Source of the DNA: Rhynchopus euleeides
Lineage: Eukaryota > Euglenozoa > Diplonemea > Diplonemida > Diplonemidae
Assembly (NCBI GenBank): GCA_963210315.1
Contig: OY723271.1
Coordinates: 682,001 to 746,000 of the forward strand
Direction: 5' to 3'
DNA length: 64,000 bases
Position numbers and translations under genes: made by a program. Of the stretch, positions 19,681 through 29,888 are shown in pieces. Numbering within the stretch: position 1 is the first letter of the stretch; the number at the start of each line of letters is the position of its first letter. The notes beneath the pieces are model-generated. The model worked only from the letters and a program-made list of their open reading frames with translations. It searched no databases and was not told where the DNA came from.

Positions 19681-19982
19681 ATACTCCCTGCCCTGTACAC
19701 ACAGGCACAGGTCGCAAGCCCAGTATGTTGAATGCAGTGGCGAGGCAGTGTGGCGACAGAGTCGGTGTGGTGAGTAGGACTTCCTTCGCAGGAAACACCC
19801 CAGCAATTGCGCGTCAGTTTGCGTTCCAGCAGCCATCAGGCCCAGCAATGGAACAGCGGCAACACAAGGGAAGGGCCTTCATTAGCTGGGGCAGTATACA
19901 GAGAGAGGTCATCTAATTGTTGTAGATGCAGCAACGCAGTATCACTAAAACACCGAGCATTGGGGGGGTGTCTGTCGTGCAT

Positions 19983-20031
19983 TCAGGCAACAGCCAGACC
20001 TGCATGCCATGCAGGCCTGGCTGTTGCCTGA
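19983..20031. repeat. 24-bp-arm near-perfect hairpin
   Basis: Arms 19983-20006 and 20008-20031 are complementary except for one pair (CAGGCAACAGCCAG.. / CTGGCTGTTGCCTG), with a single-base loop centre. It sits about 70 bp downstream of the 3' end of the propeller gene at 20099. It could be a small palindrome or part of a 3' UTR; its role is unknown. Confidence 0.75.
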
Positions 20032-20098
20032 AAGCGAGCAGCGAATGCAAGTATGGCGCGGCGTGGTATACGGTCATCTCGCCAGGCTGTCCCTCACC

Positions 20099-21232
20099 TC
20101 AAGGGACGCAGTGATTAAGCACGATTTCGTCCCTGCCCTGAGTGCATTGAGGCGACAGCACATACCGCCCGCAGGGTGACACCGCCACACCGGCGGGAAT
20201 CAACGTACTTGCACTCGCAGGAGACTGATGCAGCTGTGCCCCTGTTGACGCAGAGCACTGCCGCAGGACCTCACTGTCGATGGTGTAGATGTTTGATCCG
20301 GTGGGGCTCATGCACATCCTGACGCAAGAGTCGTCGGGTTCCTCCCGGTCGTGCTCGATGCTTGATGTCAGCCGCCCAGAGGCAATGTCCCATGTGGTGA
20401 AGCACTCCGGCATCATTGCCACCACAGAGTTTTCGAGAGGGTGGATGCAGAAGCACAGGACCCGACTGGTGCCGACCCTGCGGACACACACGCCCTCCAG
20501 ATCCACCCACGCCACCCCCTGGTTGTCCGCCACCAGCACGAAGCTCGAGCAGGGTGTGAACAGAGCCCCGCGACAGGGCCCTGGCACCGCCCTATCCATC
20601 TCGAACGCTGCTTTGCACTCGCCGGACTCCCAGTCCCAGATACGGAGTGTCTGATCGTACGACAGGGCCCACTGTCCACAGAGGCTGATGTCGAACATGA
20701 CGATGCCCGTAATGAGGGTGGTGCCGAGGCGGCGGTGCTCTCTGCAGTCAGGGATGCTGATGATGGCAACGTCCCGCCCGCACCCCACCGCCAGCCAGCC
20801 GCTGCAGGGGGTGAATGCCAGGCAGAAGTGGTTGCCCTCCGCATGTGCGTCAAGGCAGGTGGTGGTGGTGCCGTCCTCTAGGCTGTGCAGCTGCAGCGAC
20901 GGCCTCCCAAAGAACCCCCCATTCGCAACGGCGAGCCACCTCCCGCAGGGCGAGACGGCGAATGCGTTAGGCTCGTCGGCAGGGAATGATGTTGGGCAGG
21001 CGACGGAGGGGTACGGCCTGCTGCGGATCTGCACCGTGTCCTGCGACTCCAGCCCCAGGTCGCTGATGGGCGTGCTGCCGGGCACGGCACTCCCTGAGAC
21101 GACCAGCTCGGTGCGGCGGCAGTGCGACGCCCCTTCACAGGCCTTGTGCAGGAGGCTGGCTGCGGTCTCCCGGTCGGACACCTCGACACATTTGGAGCAC
21201 CCGGTGTCGCTGAACACAGCAGTCACCTCCAT
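20099..21232 (-). CDS. Ubiquitin-like/beta-propeller (WD40-like) protein, copy 2
   Basis: 377 residues, ATG 21232. Same layout as copy 1. The first ~150 codons and about 100 bp upstream of the ATG are almost identical in DNA to copy 1, while later blades differ more (TLRIWDWESGECKAAFEMD versus SLRIWDWESGECTAVGNLD; loop AHAEGNHF versus GDESHF). The C-terminal ends differ (LNHCVP versus LKQCEGESDGCEGR). The uneven similarity points to tandem duplication followed by gene conversion of the 5' half, or selection on the N-terminal module. Both copies are intact and have no introns. Confidence 0.75.
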   Translation of the reverse strand: MEVTAVFSDTGCSKCVEVSDRETAASLLHKACEGASHCRRTELVVSGSAVPGSTPISDLGLESQDTVQIRSRPYPSVACPTSFPADEPNAFAVSPCGRWLAVANGGFFGRPSLQLHSLEDGTTTTCLDAHAEGNHFCLAFTPCSGWLAVGCGRDVAIISIPDCREHRRLGTTLITGIVMFDISLCGQWALSYDQTLRIWDWESGECKAAFEMDRAVPGPCRGALFTPCSSFVLVADNQGVAWVDLEGVCVRRVGTSRVLCFCIHPLENSVVAMMPECFTTWDIASGRLTSSIEHDREEPDDSCVRMCMSPTGSNIYTIDSEVLRQCSASTGAQLHQSPASASTLIPAGVAVSPCGRYVLSPQCTQGRDEIVLNHCVP

Positions 21233-23149
21233 TCCAGGGAGACAGGGGACAGGCTGCCAGAACACAGGCAGGCAGTCCTGAGGATTGCGTGGATGCGTCA
21301 CGAGACGCAGTGTGCTGTGACTCCCTGCGGAAGGGGGAGGATGTGTCAAAGATCACTGCACATGCCGTGCGCACCCACCACCCACTCTTTTCGCTGTGAC
21401 AAGCAGGCTACGGGGGCGGGGTGGGGTCGGGGTAGGGGGTCGGGCTGCGACGTGATGTGTTGCGCGCTGCGCTGGGCATACCCCGCTTCTCTGTTAGTGC
21501 AATGTGTGCTGTATGAGCCTGCTGCCACACACACACGGCTGCATTCTGTTGCGATGTGATTCCGCTTCCCCACAGTCGCCGTTCCTTCAGCAGTTGTTCT
21601 TGTGACCCTCGCAATACAAACCACTGCCGGGATGGCGCTGCAAACCCGCGATGTCTCACTCTGCTGGGCGCTGATACAGGTAGACGTGTGGGCTGCAGAG
21701 AAACCACAATACTACCACCATCAAGCAACAGGGCAGAACGGGTGCCTGCACAAAGGAATGCTCGAACCCAGACCATTCTTATCGTTACATTGCCATGAAC
21801 CTGTTGGAGCTATGCAAAGGCACTGGCCTGCCCACCACCGACTCTTGTGACAATACACGTGCCATGCCCTAGCGGCCACAGCCCTGACGTGCGAGATGAC
21901 CAATGGCATCCTTTCTTCTTAGGGGAGTTTCCGCTATTGGAAAAGGTACGGCAAGGTTTAGCGTTTTCCTCCTATAACAGGCACCACCCACCGTACCGGC
22001 AGTGCGCCGTGTCGGGGGCGTGTGGCCTAGGGGAGAAAATGCACCAAATGACGCTGCTTTTCGGCACCGTAGACGCCCCCTTCGTTTTTTTTCCAAAGAA
22101 GCACGATTAGAAATGCAACACAGCCTCGCAGTTGAAAGAGAAATAGATGCAGTGTAAACGGGGGGGGGCGGGGGTGCTGGGGCGGGCTGTGTATGAGTGT
22201 TGCAAGAAACAAAGCAAGGCACAAGGTGGAATTGCCTTGGGCACAGCAAAAAAAGGGGGGGGGAGGGCGCAACACAGCAGTGGGGGTGGTGGATCCCGAA
22301 AATAGACGGCCTGCCCCTGGCCCTGCTGGATCAAAAGCGACAAGCAAAACCGGGGCGTGCCGTAGGTGGGCCGCCACTGCGGCGGCGCGTGCAGGGCAAG
22401 GGGGTGGGTGGGGTTGGAGTTTAAAAAGAAGAAAAAAGCGTGTGTGTCAACGCCCATGCCCTGTTTATACAATTAGTTTGTTGGAACGCAGAAAACCCTG
22501 TGTGTCATGCAAAACCAAAAAGGGGGGGGCGGGGGAGAAGAACGAGCGGAGAAGATTCGTCGATGGCGAAATCACATCTCCACACACACACATAGGAAAG
22601 CGCGCCGCTTCCCACACACACTCGTTTGGTGTAGACACACGCCGAGCACTTGCTCTTGATGTGATCACCACTGTCCACACACACGTGAATCTTTTTAGTT
22701 TAGTGTAGGTCGCACCGAACGAACTCCGATGCAGCCTCCACTGTCACACACACATGCCTGCGATGGGTGTGGTGTACCCCCGCCTGATCTGCTTTCGCAC
22801 AGGTTCCTGCGTTGTTTGCAACAACTCCAAAAATATGAAAAACGCACAACCCCACCACACCGGGGACAGGGGAGAGCAGAAGGGGAGGGATCGTCGCAAG
22901 GCGAGGCCCAGGGAGGGTGTGGGTCGGGGCGCCATCCCCTTTTCCTCGAAATAGCAGGCGGCGAATGAAAGGTGACAGGCCTGTCGCTAACTTTTCGATT
23001 TTGGAGATTTGGTGGGTTGACGCTCCTGTTTTGGGGGGGGGATCAGGGGGGAAAACACTAGGGGTCAATTTTTCTCGCGCGCGCTCGTGTTGTTGCCAAA
23101 TTTTCCCATCGGTGGACCACTAGGTGGGCACGGTGTGAGGCGCTGGGTT
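21233..23149. other. Non-coding region
   Basis: No gene supported. It has G/C runs and a phrase CCTGCGTTGTT.GCA.CAACTCC at about 22806 that recurs at 36588, and ACTCCGATGCAGC..CTGTCAC at about 22723 that recurs near 4399. These suggest old dispersed repeats. Confidence 0.4.
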
Positions 23150-23535
23150 CCTTCCGTGGTTCCTCTCCCGCTCGCGCCGTCGGGTGCCGGAGGAAACCAA
23201 AAAATGGCTTTCGGGACCATGCTTTCGACGCTGCCCCCTGATATGTCACGGCCGTCAAAGCGCAAGGACTTGGTTACTAGACGGGCACGCGAGATGGGGG
23301 GTCTGGGGGGCAGAGCCCCCCAGCCGCCGGAGGCCACGGTAGTGAGCATCTGTTCATTGTGGGCGTACAGATTCTGTGTGAGTTGGCTGCGTCCTCCTGA
23401 GGCTACTGGAGTGGGTGGATTCCCTGACCCGGTGGGAATCGAATGACTTGAGTACGAGACATACGCCACAGGGGGGTCTGGGGGGCGGAGCCCCCCAGCC
23501 GCCGGAGGCCACGGTAGTGAGCATCTGTTCCTGCA
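23150..23535 (+). repeat. Composite repeat: leader plus paired GGGGGGCTCCGCCCCCC hairpins
   Basis: A leader (CCAAAAAATGGCTTTCGGGACC, TTACTAGACGGGCA and similar) is followed by two ~55-bp GC hairpins at about 23295-23345 and 23470-23522. They are separated by a conserved spacer with GTGAGTTGGCTGCGTCCTCC. The same order is found at 43600-43985, and without the leader, inverted, at 24745-24977. No coding function is seen. Confidence 0.65.
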
Positions 23536-23539
23536 AAAC

Positions 23540-23830
23540 CATACTCTCTTCGACGTCGACCCAGTGAAAGTGGGTTGACGCTTGGTCGACGCTTGGTGAG
23601 CGTCGACCCAGTGTAACCGGGCCAACGCTAGGTTAGCGTCGACCCAGTGTAATAAATGGGTTGACGCTTGGTCCAGGCTTGAATGGCAACCCAGTTCCAC
23701 TAGGTCGACGCTCCAAGCCTCGACCAAGCGTCAACCCAGTCCACTGGGTCGACGCTGGGTCGACGCTTTTTTATGGGGGGGGAAACCCAAAATCACTGGG
23801 TCGACGGTCGACGCTTAGCGACATGCCTGG
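23540..23830. repeat. GTCGACGCT / AGCGTCGAC palindromic cluster
   Basis: At least a dozen occurrences of GTCGACGCT, GTTGACGCTTGG, AGCGTCGACCCAGTG and complements in both orientations within 290 bp. The block can form many alternative hairpins. It has no reading frame of note and no similarity to the neighbouring elements. Confidence 0.7.
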
Positions 23831-24744
23831 AAAGGTGATCAGCCTGTGTTGGGGGGGGGGGGGGGCGGGACGGGGCTGAGTGGGGCGTGCCAGCTGCCCG
23901 CCTGTACAGAAAAAGCGGGCCGAACCTCTCCGAGTCTCAGACTCTAGACGACCCCATTTCCTTTATTTGGTTTTGGCAATACCGGGCACTGTGTGCCAGG
24001 TTACTGCCGCTCTGCCCCGCTGACACCCCTTCCCCTGCTTCTAGAAAGGAGATGTGCGTGTCAGCTGTTTTACACCCGGGTCAGTTTATGCTGTTATTTT
24101 GTAACGAAAAAAAACACCCCCACCCCCCCAGTGGCTGGCTTAACGTCGGGGTACTGTAAGCAGGGGGCTGCACGGTGGCCTGGTCAGCTGACTGACCAGG
24201 TTTTGACCAGGTCCAAATCTGACCAGGTCATGACCAGGTATGACCTGGTCATGACCATGTCATACCTGGTCATGACCAGGTCATTTTCACCCATTTTAAC
24301 CGGGGGGAACATGTTGAGTGGCCAAGCAGGGGGGACAATTCGCATATTCCGGACTCTCTCCGGCCGTTGTGGAAAGTATGAGTCAAAAGGGTTCAACCAT
24401 ACCCCGAGTCGAGAAAGAAGTCGAAGCTTGAATCATGTTGGGCACAAGGGGAAAATGGTCAAAATTGGCCCAAAATTACCAATAAAATATGCTGCAGTGC
24501 AGGGCAGGGCTGTTCCTAACTGGGGGGCTTGTTCCCCACTTTCAGGATTCTGAACTTTTTTTCTAAGAATTTTTGTAAGGGGAAAAAAAGTTTTTTTCTA
24601 AGAATTTTGTTAGGGGATTTTTTTCTAAGGTTGTTTCGCAGAGGAAAAAACCTTTTCTAAGTTTTCCCCAGTCGACAGGGCGCGCACAAGGATGGAAGGG
24701 AAGTCTGTCCCACGTACCGTTCGCCTTGCTGGCCAACTGGAGAG

Positions 24745-24977
24745 CCAGACGTTCACTACCGTGGCCTCCGGCGGCTGGGGGGCTCCGCCCCCCAGACCCC
24801 CCTGTGGCGTACGTCTCGTACTCAAGTCCTTCGAATCCCATCAGGTCGGGGTCCAACCACTCCAGTCGCCTCTGAGGACGCAGCCAACTCGCACAGAATC
24901 TGCACGCCCACACGAACAGATGTTCGCTACCGTGGCCTCCGGCGGCTGGGGGGCTCCGCCCCCCAGACCCCCCATGT
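24745..24977 (-). repeat. Inverted copy of the paired GC-hairpin repeat
   Basis: Two hairpins (about 24752-24803 and 24925-24976) flank a spacer containing GGACGCAGCCAACTCGCACA, the reverse complement of the spacer at 23345-23470. It is nested in the 3.5-kb long-TIR element. Confidence 0.7.
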
Positions 24978-24999
24978 AGCGTGTGCCCGTCCATCTATC

Positions 25000-25149
25000 T
25001 CACTTCCCTGGGTACAGTGCAGCGTAGGAGGTCAGCGCCGCATCCATGAAGCGCTTCTTCGAAGCCTGACTGACATCGGACAGGAGGTCGGGCTTCCCCA
25101 CCTGGGAGGTACACTTGCCGCGTTCGCGACATGCGTGACACGCGACACG
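25000..25149 (-). CDS. Possible terminal exon, unidentified protein in the long-TIR element
   Basis: After an AG acceptor the minus strand reads RVACHACRERGKCTSQVGKP, then DLLSDVSQASKKRFMDAA and LTSYAALYPGK, then TGA. It has a Cys-x2-Cys pair and another Cys and reads like a real protein C-terminus. A second protein-like minus-strand stretch (LSKWVVRWLFKQRREAAVKQ) lies at 25890-26020 and may be an upstream exon. A transposase of the element is one possibility; no family is recognised. Confidence 0.35.
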   Translation of the reverse strand, partial: RVACHACRERGKCTSQVGKPDLLSDVSQASKKRFMDAALTSYAALYPGK

Positions 25150-26291
25150 CTACCTGAAACGTGAGTGTGCCTTGCTAACACGGGCATTTCAACGGTCTGC
25201 CGACGACCGTTCCCCAAACCAGTAAACCAGCAGTTTTGGAAAATCGGAGAGATCACCCTACTGCGCTGAATATGGTGCGCACCACTGCAAAAATCCCCGG
25301 GAGCTTTTGGGCTTTCAGACCTGAAGGGGCCAGCAGGGCCAGCGTCGGGGAGTGGCAGCTTTGTAACTGTCCTCCAGCTGCTGGCATGTCCAGCCCTGCG
25401 AGAGTGCCAAGGTGTATTGAGTCCCTGCGGAGCACAACCCCCGATGAGAACGAGTGCCAGATGATCCTCATTCATTTTCAGCTGTAACGCGCATGAGGGG
25501 CACTCTCTGCCGCAAGCATCTCTGGGCATCACTCGAGAGCTGTCAATGATGACGCGGAGAGAAATCAGAGAAAAAGTCCCGCCTGACGGGCACGCGCCTG
25601 GAAACTGTGGGGGGGCGAGCAAAAAATCCCTTGTAAAAATTCTTAGAAAAAACCTGGTTCCCCGACCCAAAAAACCTGGAAAAAGGGCTCGTTCCCCGCC
25701 CAGGCCTGGTGCAGGGGGGTGGCGGGGGAGGGGAGGGTGGGGTCGGCGACGAAACTTGATGATCAGCAGCTTTGGCCCAAAATTACCAAAAAGGAATGAG
25801 GCCCCCTGCCCCCTGCCCAGGTTCCCTGCCCGCCTGGACGCACTCAAGTGCCTCACACCGGGTCCCTCCCCCTGGTGGTATCCCAAAAAAATGTCGAGGA
25901 GGTCTGCATCATCCCAGGCCACGCAGAAGGCGTCGAGCTGTTTCACAGCAGCCTCGCGGCGCTGTTTGAAAAGCCATCGCACCACCCACTTTGACAAGGA
26001 GTGGGGCAGGAAGCTGACACGGAGTGAAGAGGCCGACAAGAAGAAGGCCAGGACACTGCCCGCAGTCTACTCCATGCGTGTCTCTGGCAACGCGCGTCGG
26101 AGGCGGCATGAAGCGCCTCACGAGCGCCGACAAGAACTCGTCTGAGTACGAGGTGCTGACGGAAGCGGGGTGCTCGGATGAGGTGCTGGGAACCGATATG
26201 AAGAGGCTGCCCACCGCTCAAAGCGCGGTGGGCAGTACTTCTTCGAAGGCAGCTGAAAAACAACTGACCCCGAACCCCCCCCATCACGCAG

Positions 26292-27375
26292 ATCGGGAGG
26301 CATTCGATAGCAGACGTCCTCTTCTACCGGATCATCGTAGAGGTGGGTCCGGGAGCTGACGTGCCCGACGAGCACCCACCTGTCCTCGACGGATCGGTCA
26401 TGACTGTCACGGTCATGAGGGACCTGCCCTACAAGAGCGAGGTTCCGAATGGTCTGCACGCCCGAACGTTTCACATTCCGGATCCGTTCATTGTGGCGGT
26501 GGGGGCAACACCACAGGCAACGCAGGGGCAGGGTGTCGTGACCATCGACATCCAGTTGGTGAACGCGGTGATGAGGCAGGCGGTGGTGACAAAGAAGCCC
26601 GACCAGCGGGCGTGCCAGAGGACGAGAGTCCCATCGGCAGTGCCGTAACGGTTGACCACATCTGATTGTGACACTTTTCAAAGAGTGTAAAAGAATGGAG
26701 AAGGGAGTGCCCTGCCTTGAATGCCTCAGGACCCTCAGGATCCTCAGAACTGCCACCTCTCCGACGAAGCGTTCGAGAGGGAGAATGGGGGGAGGAAATC
26801 GGGGGCCAGGACAACATCTGCTTGTTTCCGGGAGAGGGACCTGATGGTGTTCGAGCTGGCAAACTATGCCAGTTTCGGCAACGACCCCGCAAGAATCTTC
26901 GTGTACCCTCTTGCAATACAATGTCATATCGTTGTGCGGGAAGTGCATGACAGCGGGTCCCGTATGGATGAAAAACTTCGATTCGTTTCGGCACCGTCTC
27001 AGGGCTCTCGGTAGCAGTCGAGTAACCCCTGTCGGCCCGATCGATTCGCTCGGCAAGTGTTCCGATGGCTGGTTACTGACTGGCGATGCTGCCTGCAACA
27101 AACCGCGTGGTCTCCGTATTTGCCTCTGCGACAAGCAGCCGCCGATCCACACCCAGGATGCGAAGGACGGCGTGTTACGCAAGGCAGCACTGGCCTGTGA
27201 AGCCGGCGACGACAACGAAGATCCCGAAGAAGAGGAAGAAGGAGAAGAATGTGAAGAAGCGGAAGAAGGCAGAAAGCTGCTGATCATCAAGTTTCGTCGC
27301 CGACCCCACCCTCCCCTCCCCCGCCACCCCCCTGCACTGCAGCATATTTTATTGGTAATTTTGGGCCAATTTTGA
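26292..27375 (+). CDS. Exon-like open segments of an unidentified gene in the long-TIR element
   Basis: Two plus-strand segments look protein-like. The first, 26292-26648, follows a CAG acceptor and reads VLFYRIIVEVGPGADVPDEH and later HIPDPFIVAVGATPQA and VTIDIQLVNAVMRQAVVTKK. The second, about 26750-27375, reads RERDLMVFELANYASFGNDP and ends in an acidic tract (EDPEEEEEGEECEEAEEG) running into the right arm. The frames differ, so introns or frameshifts are needed and a full model cannot be drawn. The final acidic/GRKLLIIKF part also survives in the truncated copy at 44558-44987. Function unknown. Confidence 0.35.
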
Positions 27376-27681
27376 CCATTTTCCCCTTGTGCCCAACATG
27401 ATTCAAGCTTCGACTTCTTTCTCGACTCGGGGTATGGTTGAACCCTTTTGACTCATACTTTCCACAACGGCCGGAGAGAGTCCGGAATATGCGAATTGTC
27501 CCCCCTGCTTGGCCACTCAACATGTTCCCCCCGGTTAAAATGGGTGAAAATGACCTGGTCATGACCAGGTATGACATGGTCATGACCAGGTATGACCTGG
27601 TCAAGATTTGACCAGGTTTTGACCTGGTCAGGGTCTGACCAGGCCACCGTGTGGCCGGGGGGGGGGGGGGGGGGGGGGGTA

Positions 27682-28829
27682 GGGGGGGTCAAATGGGGGT
27701 GACAAACACGATTTTTCAAAAAACCGGCGCAGAGGCCCCAAAGCCCCCGTAAACCCTCCAAACCCCCCCAGATCGGTCCGGAAACCCATCGAACCCCACT
27801 TTTCCACCATTCCGGGCACCTCAGGTGCCCGAATTGGGGTACCTAAATTTTGTGCCACCGTTTGGTACCGGACAGTGCCACTGTGTGGGAGGTTGGAAAA
27901 GAAAATGCCCCAACACACCACATCTGAGGGTTGCAATGCATGTTGCTTGCCAACCACGTCATCCGGTGGGTGTCAGGCGCTATGTAGGTGGCATGAGCCA
28001 GGTCTTCGATGTGTTCTGGCTTGTATATGTACCTCCCTGCCTGCGGCACAGGCACTGCCTTTGTCCCCCACACCAGCCACAGAGAGCGTATTGTACTCGG
28101 TCCACGGTTGCTGATTCATTGTGATGCGTTGTATCCTCGAGTGAACGTCACACACTAGTGGCACCACCACCCGCCATCCGAGAGCTGTATTGACTTTGCG
28201 CCCTTCCGTTGCATTCACCTCGCCACGCATATTGCACCGTTCAGTACCAGTGCTCTTGGGCCAGGCAAAGTAGACCGCAGCAACTACCAATTCTGGCACA
28301 ATGGGTACCACGACAGCGCACTTCGTGTGTTCCCGGAATGTACAGCTCGTGTTGCAACAGTCGTTGTCAACACATCCCGGTTGTGGAGCACTGCTGCACA
28401 GGAATCACACGACCATCTGGACTTGTTCCGTACCTACAGGCAGCCTCCCGGTGCATGGTGGCAGGGAGGTACATATACAAGCCAGAACTCATCGAAGACC
28501 TGGCTAATGCCACCTACATAGCGCCTGACACCCACCGGATGACGTGGTTGGCAAGCAACATGCATTGCAACCCTCAGATGTGGTGTGTTGGGGCATTTTC
28601 TTTTCCAACCTCCCACACAGTGGCACTGTCCGGTACCAAACGGTGGCACAAAATTTAGGTACCCCAATTCGGGCACCTGAGGTGCCCGGAATGGTGGAAA
28701 AGTGGGGTTCGATGGGTTTCCGGACCGATCTGGGGGGGTTTGGAGGGTTTACGGGGGCTTTGGGGCCTCTGCGCCGGTTTTTTGAAAAATCGTGTTTGTC
28801 CACGTAAAAGGGTGGCATTTGACCCCCCC
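27682..28829. mobile_element. 1148-bp long-TIR element, copy 2 (inverted relative to copy 1)
   Basis: Same length and, by eye, almost the same sequence as 5042-6189 but in opposite orientation. The ends again read GGGGGGGTCAAATG with TA on both sides (27680-27681 and 28830-28831). The differences seen are a few substitutions, for example in the arm around 28000. It lies between the right end of the 3.5-kb element and the left end of the 2.6-kb element. Confidence 0.85.
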
Positions 28830-28898
28830 TAGGCATACAGTGCAAACGATAATTATTATCGCACATATACCAGATACGATAATTTTCGGAAAATTATC

Positions 28899-29888
28899 TG
28901 GTGCCCCTGACGACCCCATATTGCGTAGTTTGTGCGTAGTGAAAAGGGGGGGGGGTCTCATTTTTTGATTTACTCAGCCATTCTCTGTCTCTATGCCGGG
29001 ACCCCAAACTCAAGGAGTTCTTGCTGTTCCGGGGTCAGTGAGGGTGCAGGCGCTTCAGGTGCTGCAGGTTCTTCAGGTGCTGCAGCGCTGGCAGCCTTCG
29101 GTGCGGGTTTCGACGCAGTCTTTGCAGGTCTCTTTGGGGGTGCCCTTTGGCGCGGTGCCTGCTTCAGCTCGTCGGGTGGAAGCATCAACGCATCATTAAG
29201 CGGTGCCTGCTTCAGCTCCTCCGGGTGGAAGCGTCAACGCATCATTAAGGAAGAAGGAAGCACAGTTGCTACGCTTTTTTGCAGCTGCAGGAAACGACAC
29301 CATACCCAACAACAATCCCCAGACCGTCGAGGGAGAGTGGGCGCCTGGATCCCGTGACACAGATCTCTAGTGCCGTTGTGATCCCCTCGGATAACGTCTC
29401 CTGGACGTTGTCAGCGGAGGTTGCCTGTGTGGCGGTGACCTCCGTATACCCCGCGGGATCCAGTGCCAGTAGCGCCTTCTTCAGCTTTTCGTCGACCCCT
29501 CGGCCGACGCTCTCCTTGATGTCAAGGGCCACCTTCAGGGTGGCACCTCGCAGCGCCCTGAAGGCTGTGATCGTATCATCATTCACAATCTCGAGGGTGT
29601 TCTACGCGGCTCCTGGAACTCACTTCCTTCTCAGGTGTTTCTGGGCATGGGACAACCTTGCCCAGGTGTTTCTGGAGTCCCGCCCCACATGTCGTGCGTT
29701 CTTTCGTACGGTGTATAGTGAGTTCTGGCAATAATTTTTTGCTCGGTCAGCGCAGTGCCTCCAGTCCTGTCTCAGTAGCCACACAGAAAGGGGGACCAAA
29801 AAAAACTGGGGGGGGACCAAAAAGCGAGACCCCCCCCCCAGATTGCGTAGTTTGTGCGTAGTGAAAAAGGGGTAAATCAGGGGCACCA
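28899..29888. mobile_element. 990-bp element nested in the 2.6-kb element; TIR TGGTGCCCCTGA, 5-bp target duplication TTATC
   Basis: Perfect 12-bp inverted ends (28899-28910 and 29877-29888), flanked on each side by TTATC (28894-28898 and 29889-29893). Removing it joins the ATTATCG palindrome cluster of the host element. A sub-terminal 24-bp phrase (GCGTAGTTTGTGCGTAGTG) is present near both ends in direct orientation. The same TIR and 5-bp duplication define the 68-bp MITE at 2919. The interior holds protein-like minus-strand sequence, so it may be a gene-capturing (Pack-type) element. Confidence 0.85.
28991..29601 (-). pseudogene. Gene-like fragments carried by the 990-bp element
   Basis: From an AG acceptor at 29602 the minus strand reads NTLEIVNDDTITAFRALRG, then ATLKVALDIKESVGRGVDEK and LKKALLALDPAGY up to a possible GTATGG donor. 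Further on, in a different frame, are two copies of a unit containing PPDELKQAP (DNA duplicated at about 29150-29250, differing by 1 bp). A Lys/Pro/Ala-rich tail (QRAPPKRPAKTASKPAPKAA) follows and ends LLEFGVPA and stop. No start codon or complete frame is visible. It is probably a captured and decayed host gene piece of unknown function. Confidence 0.4.

Larger units (their letters stand above)
24171..27651. mobile_element. 3.5-kb element with ~320-335-bp terminal inverted repeats (CACGGTGGCCTGGTCAG ends)
   Basis: Left arm 24171-24505 and right arm 27336-27651 are inverted copies. Each starts CACGGTGGCCTGGTCAG, runs through tandem TGACCAGGTCATGACC palindromes, and continues to GCAGCATATTTTATTGG. 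A third, truncated end of the same family is at 44558-44987, and it also includes about 60 bp of the protein-like sequence found just inside the right arm here. The interior holds an inverted GC-hairpin pair (24745-24977), a 90-bp segment repeating the sub-terminal sequence (25700-25790) and exon-like open segments on both strands. No target duplication was found, so exact ends are tentative. Confidence 0.65.

Noticed and set aside
24829..24900. A SINE with a tRNA-derived head in the hairpin spacer
   Set aside because: TTCGAATCCC is present, but no A box at the right distance and no A-rich tail; hairpin pairs bound the unit instead.
29150..29250. 17-bp match GTGGAAGCGTCAACGCA between the 990-bp element and the retroelement repeat at 37052
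   Set aside because: Too short to exclude chance in 64 kb, and no similarity on either side.
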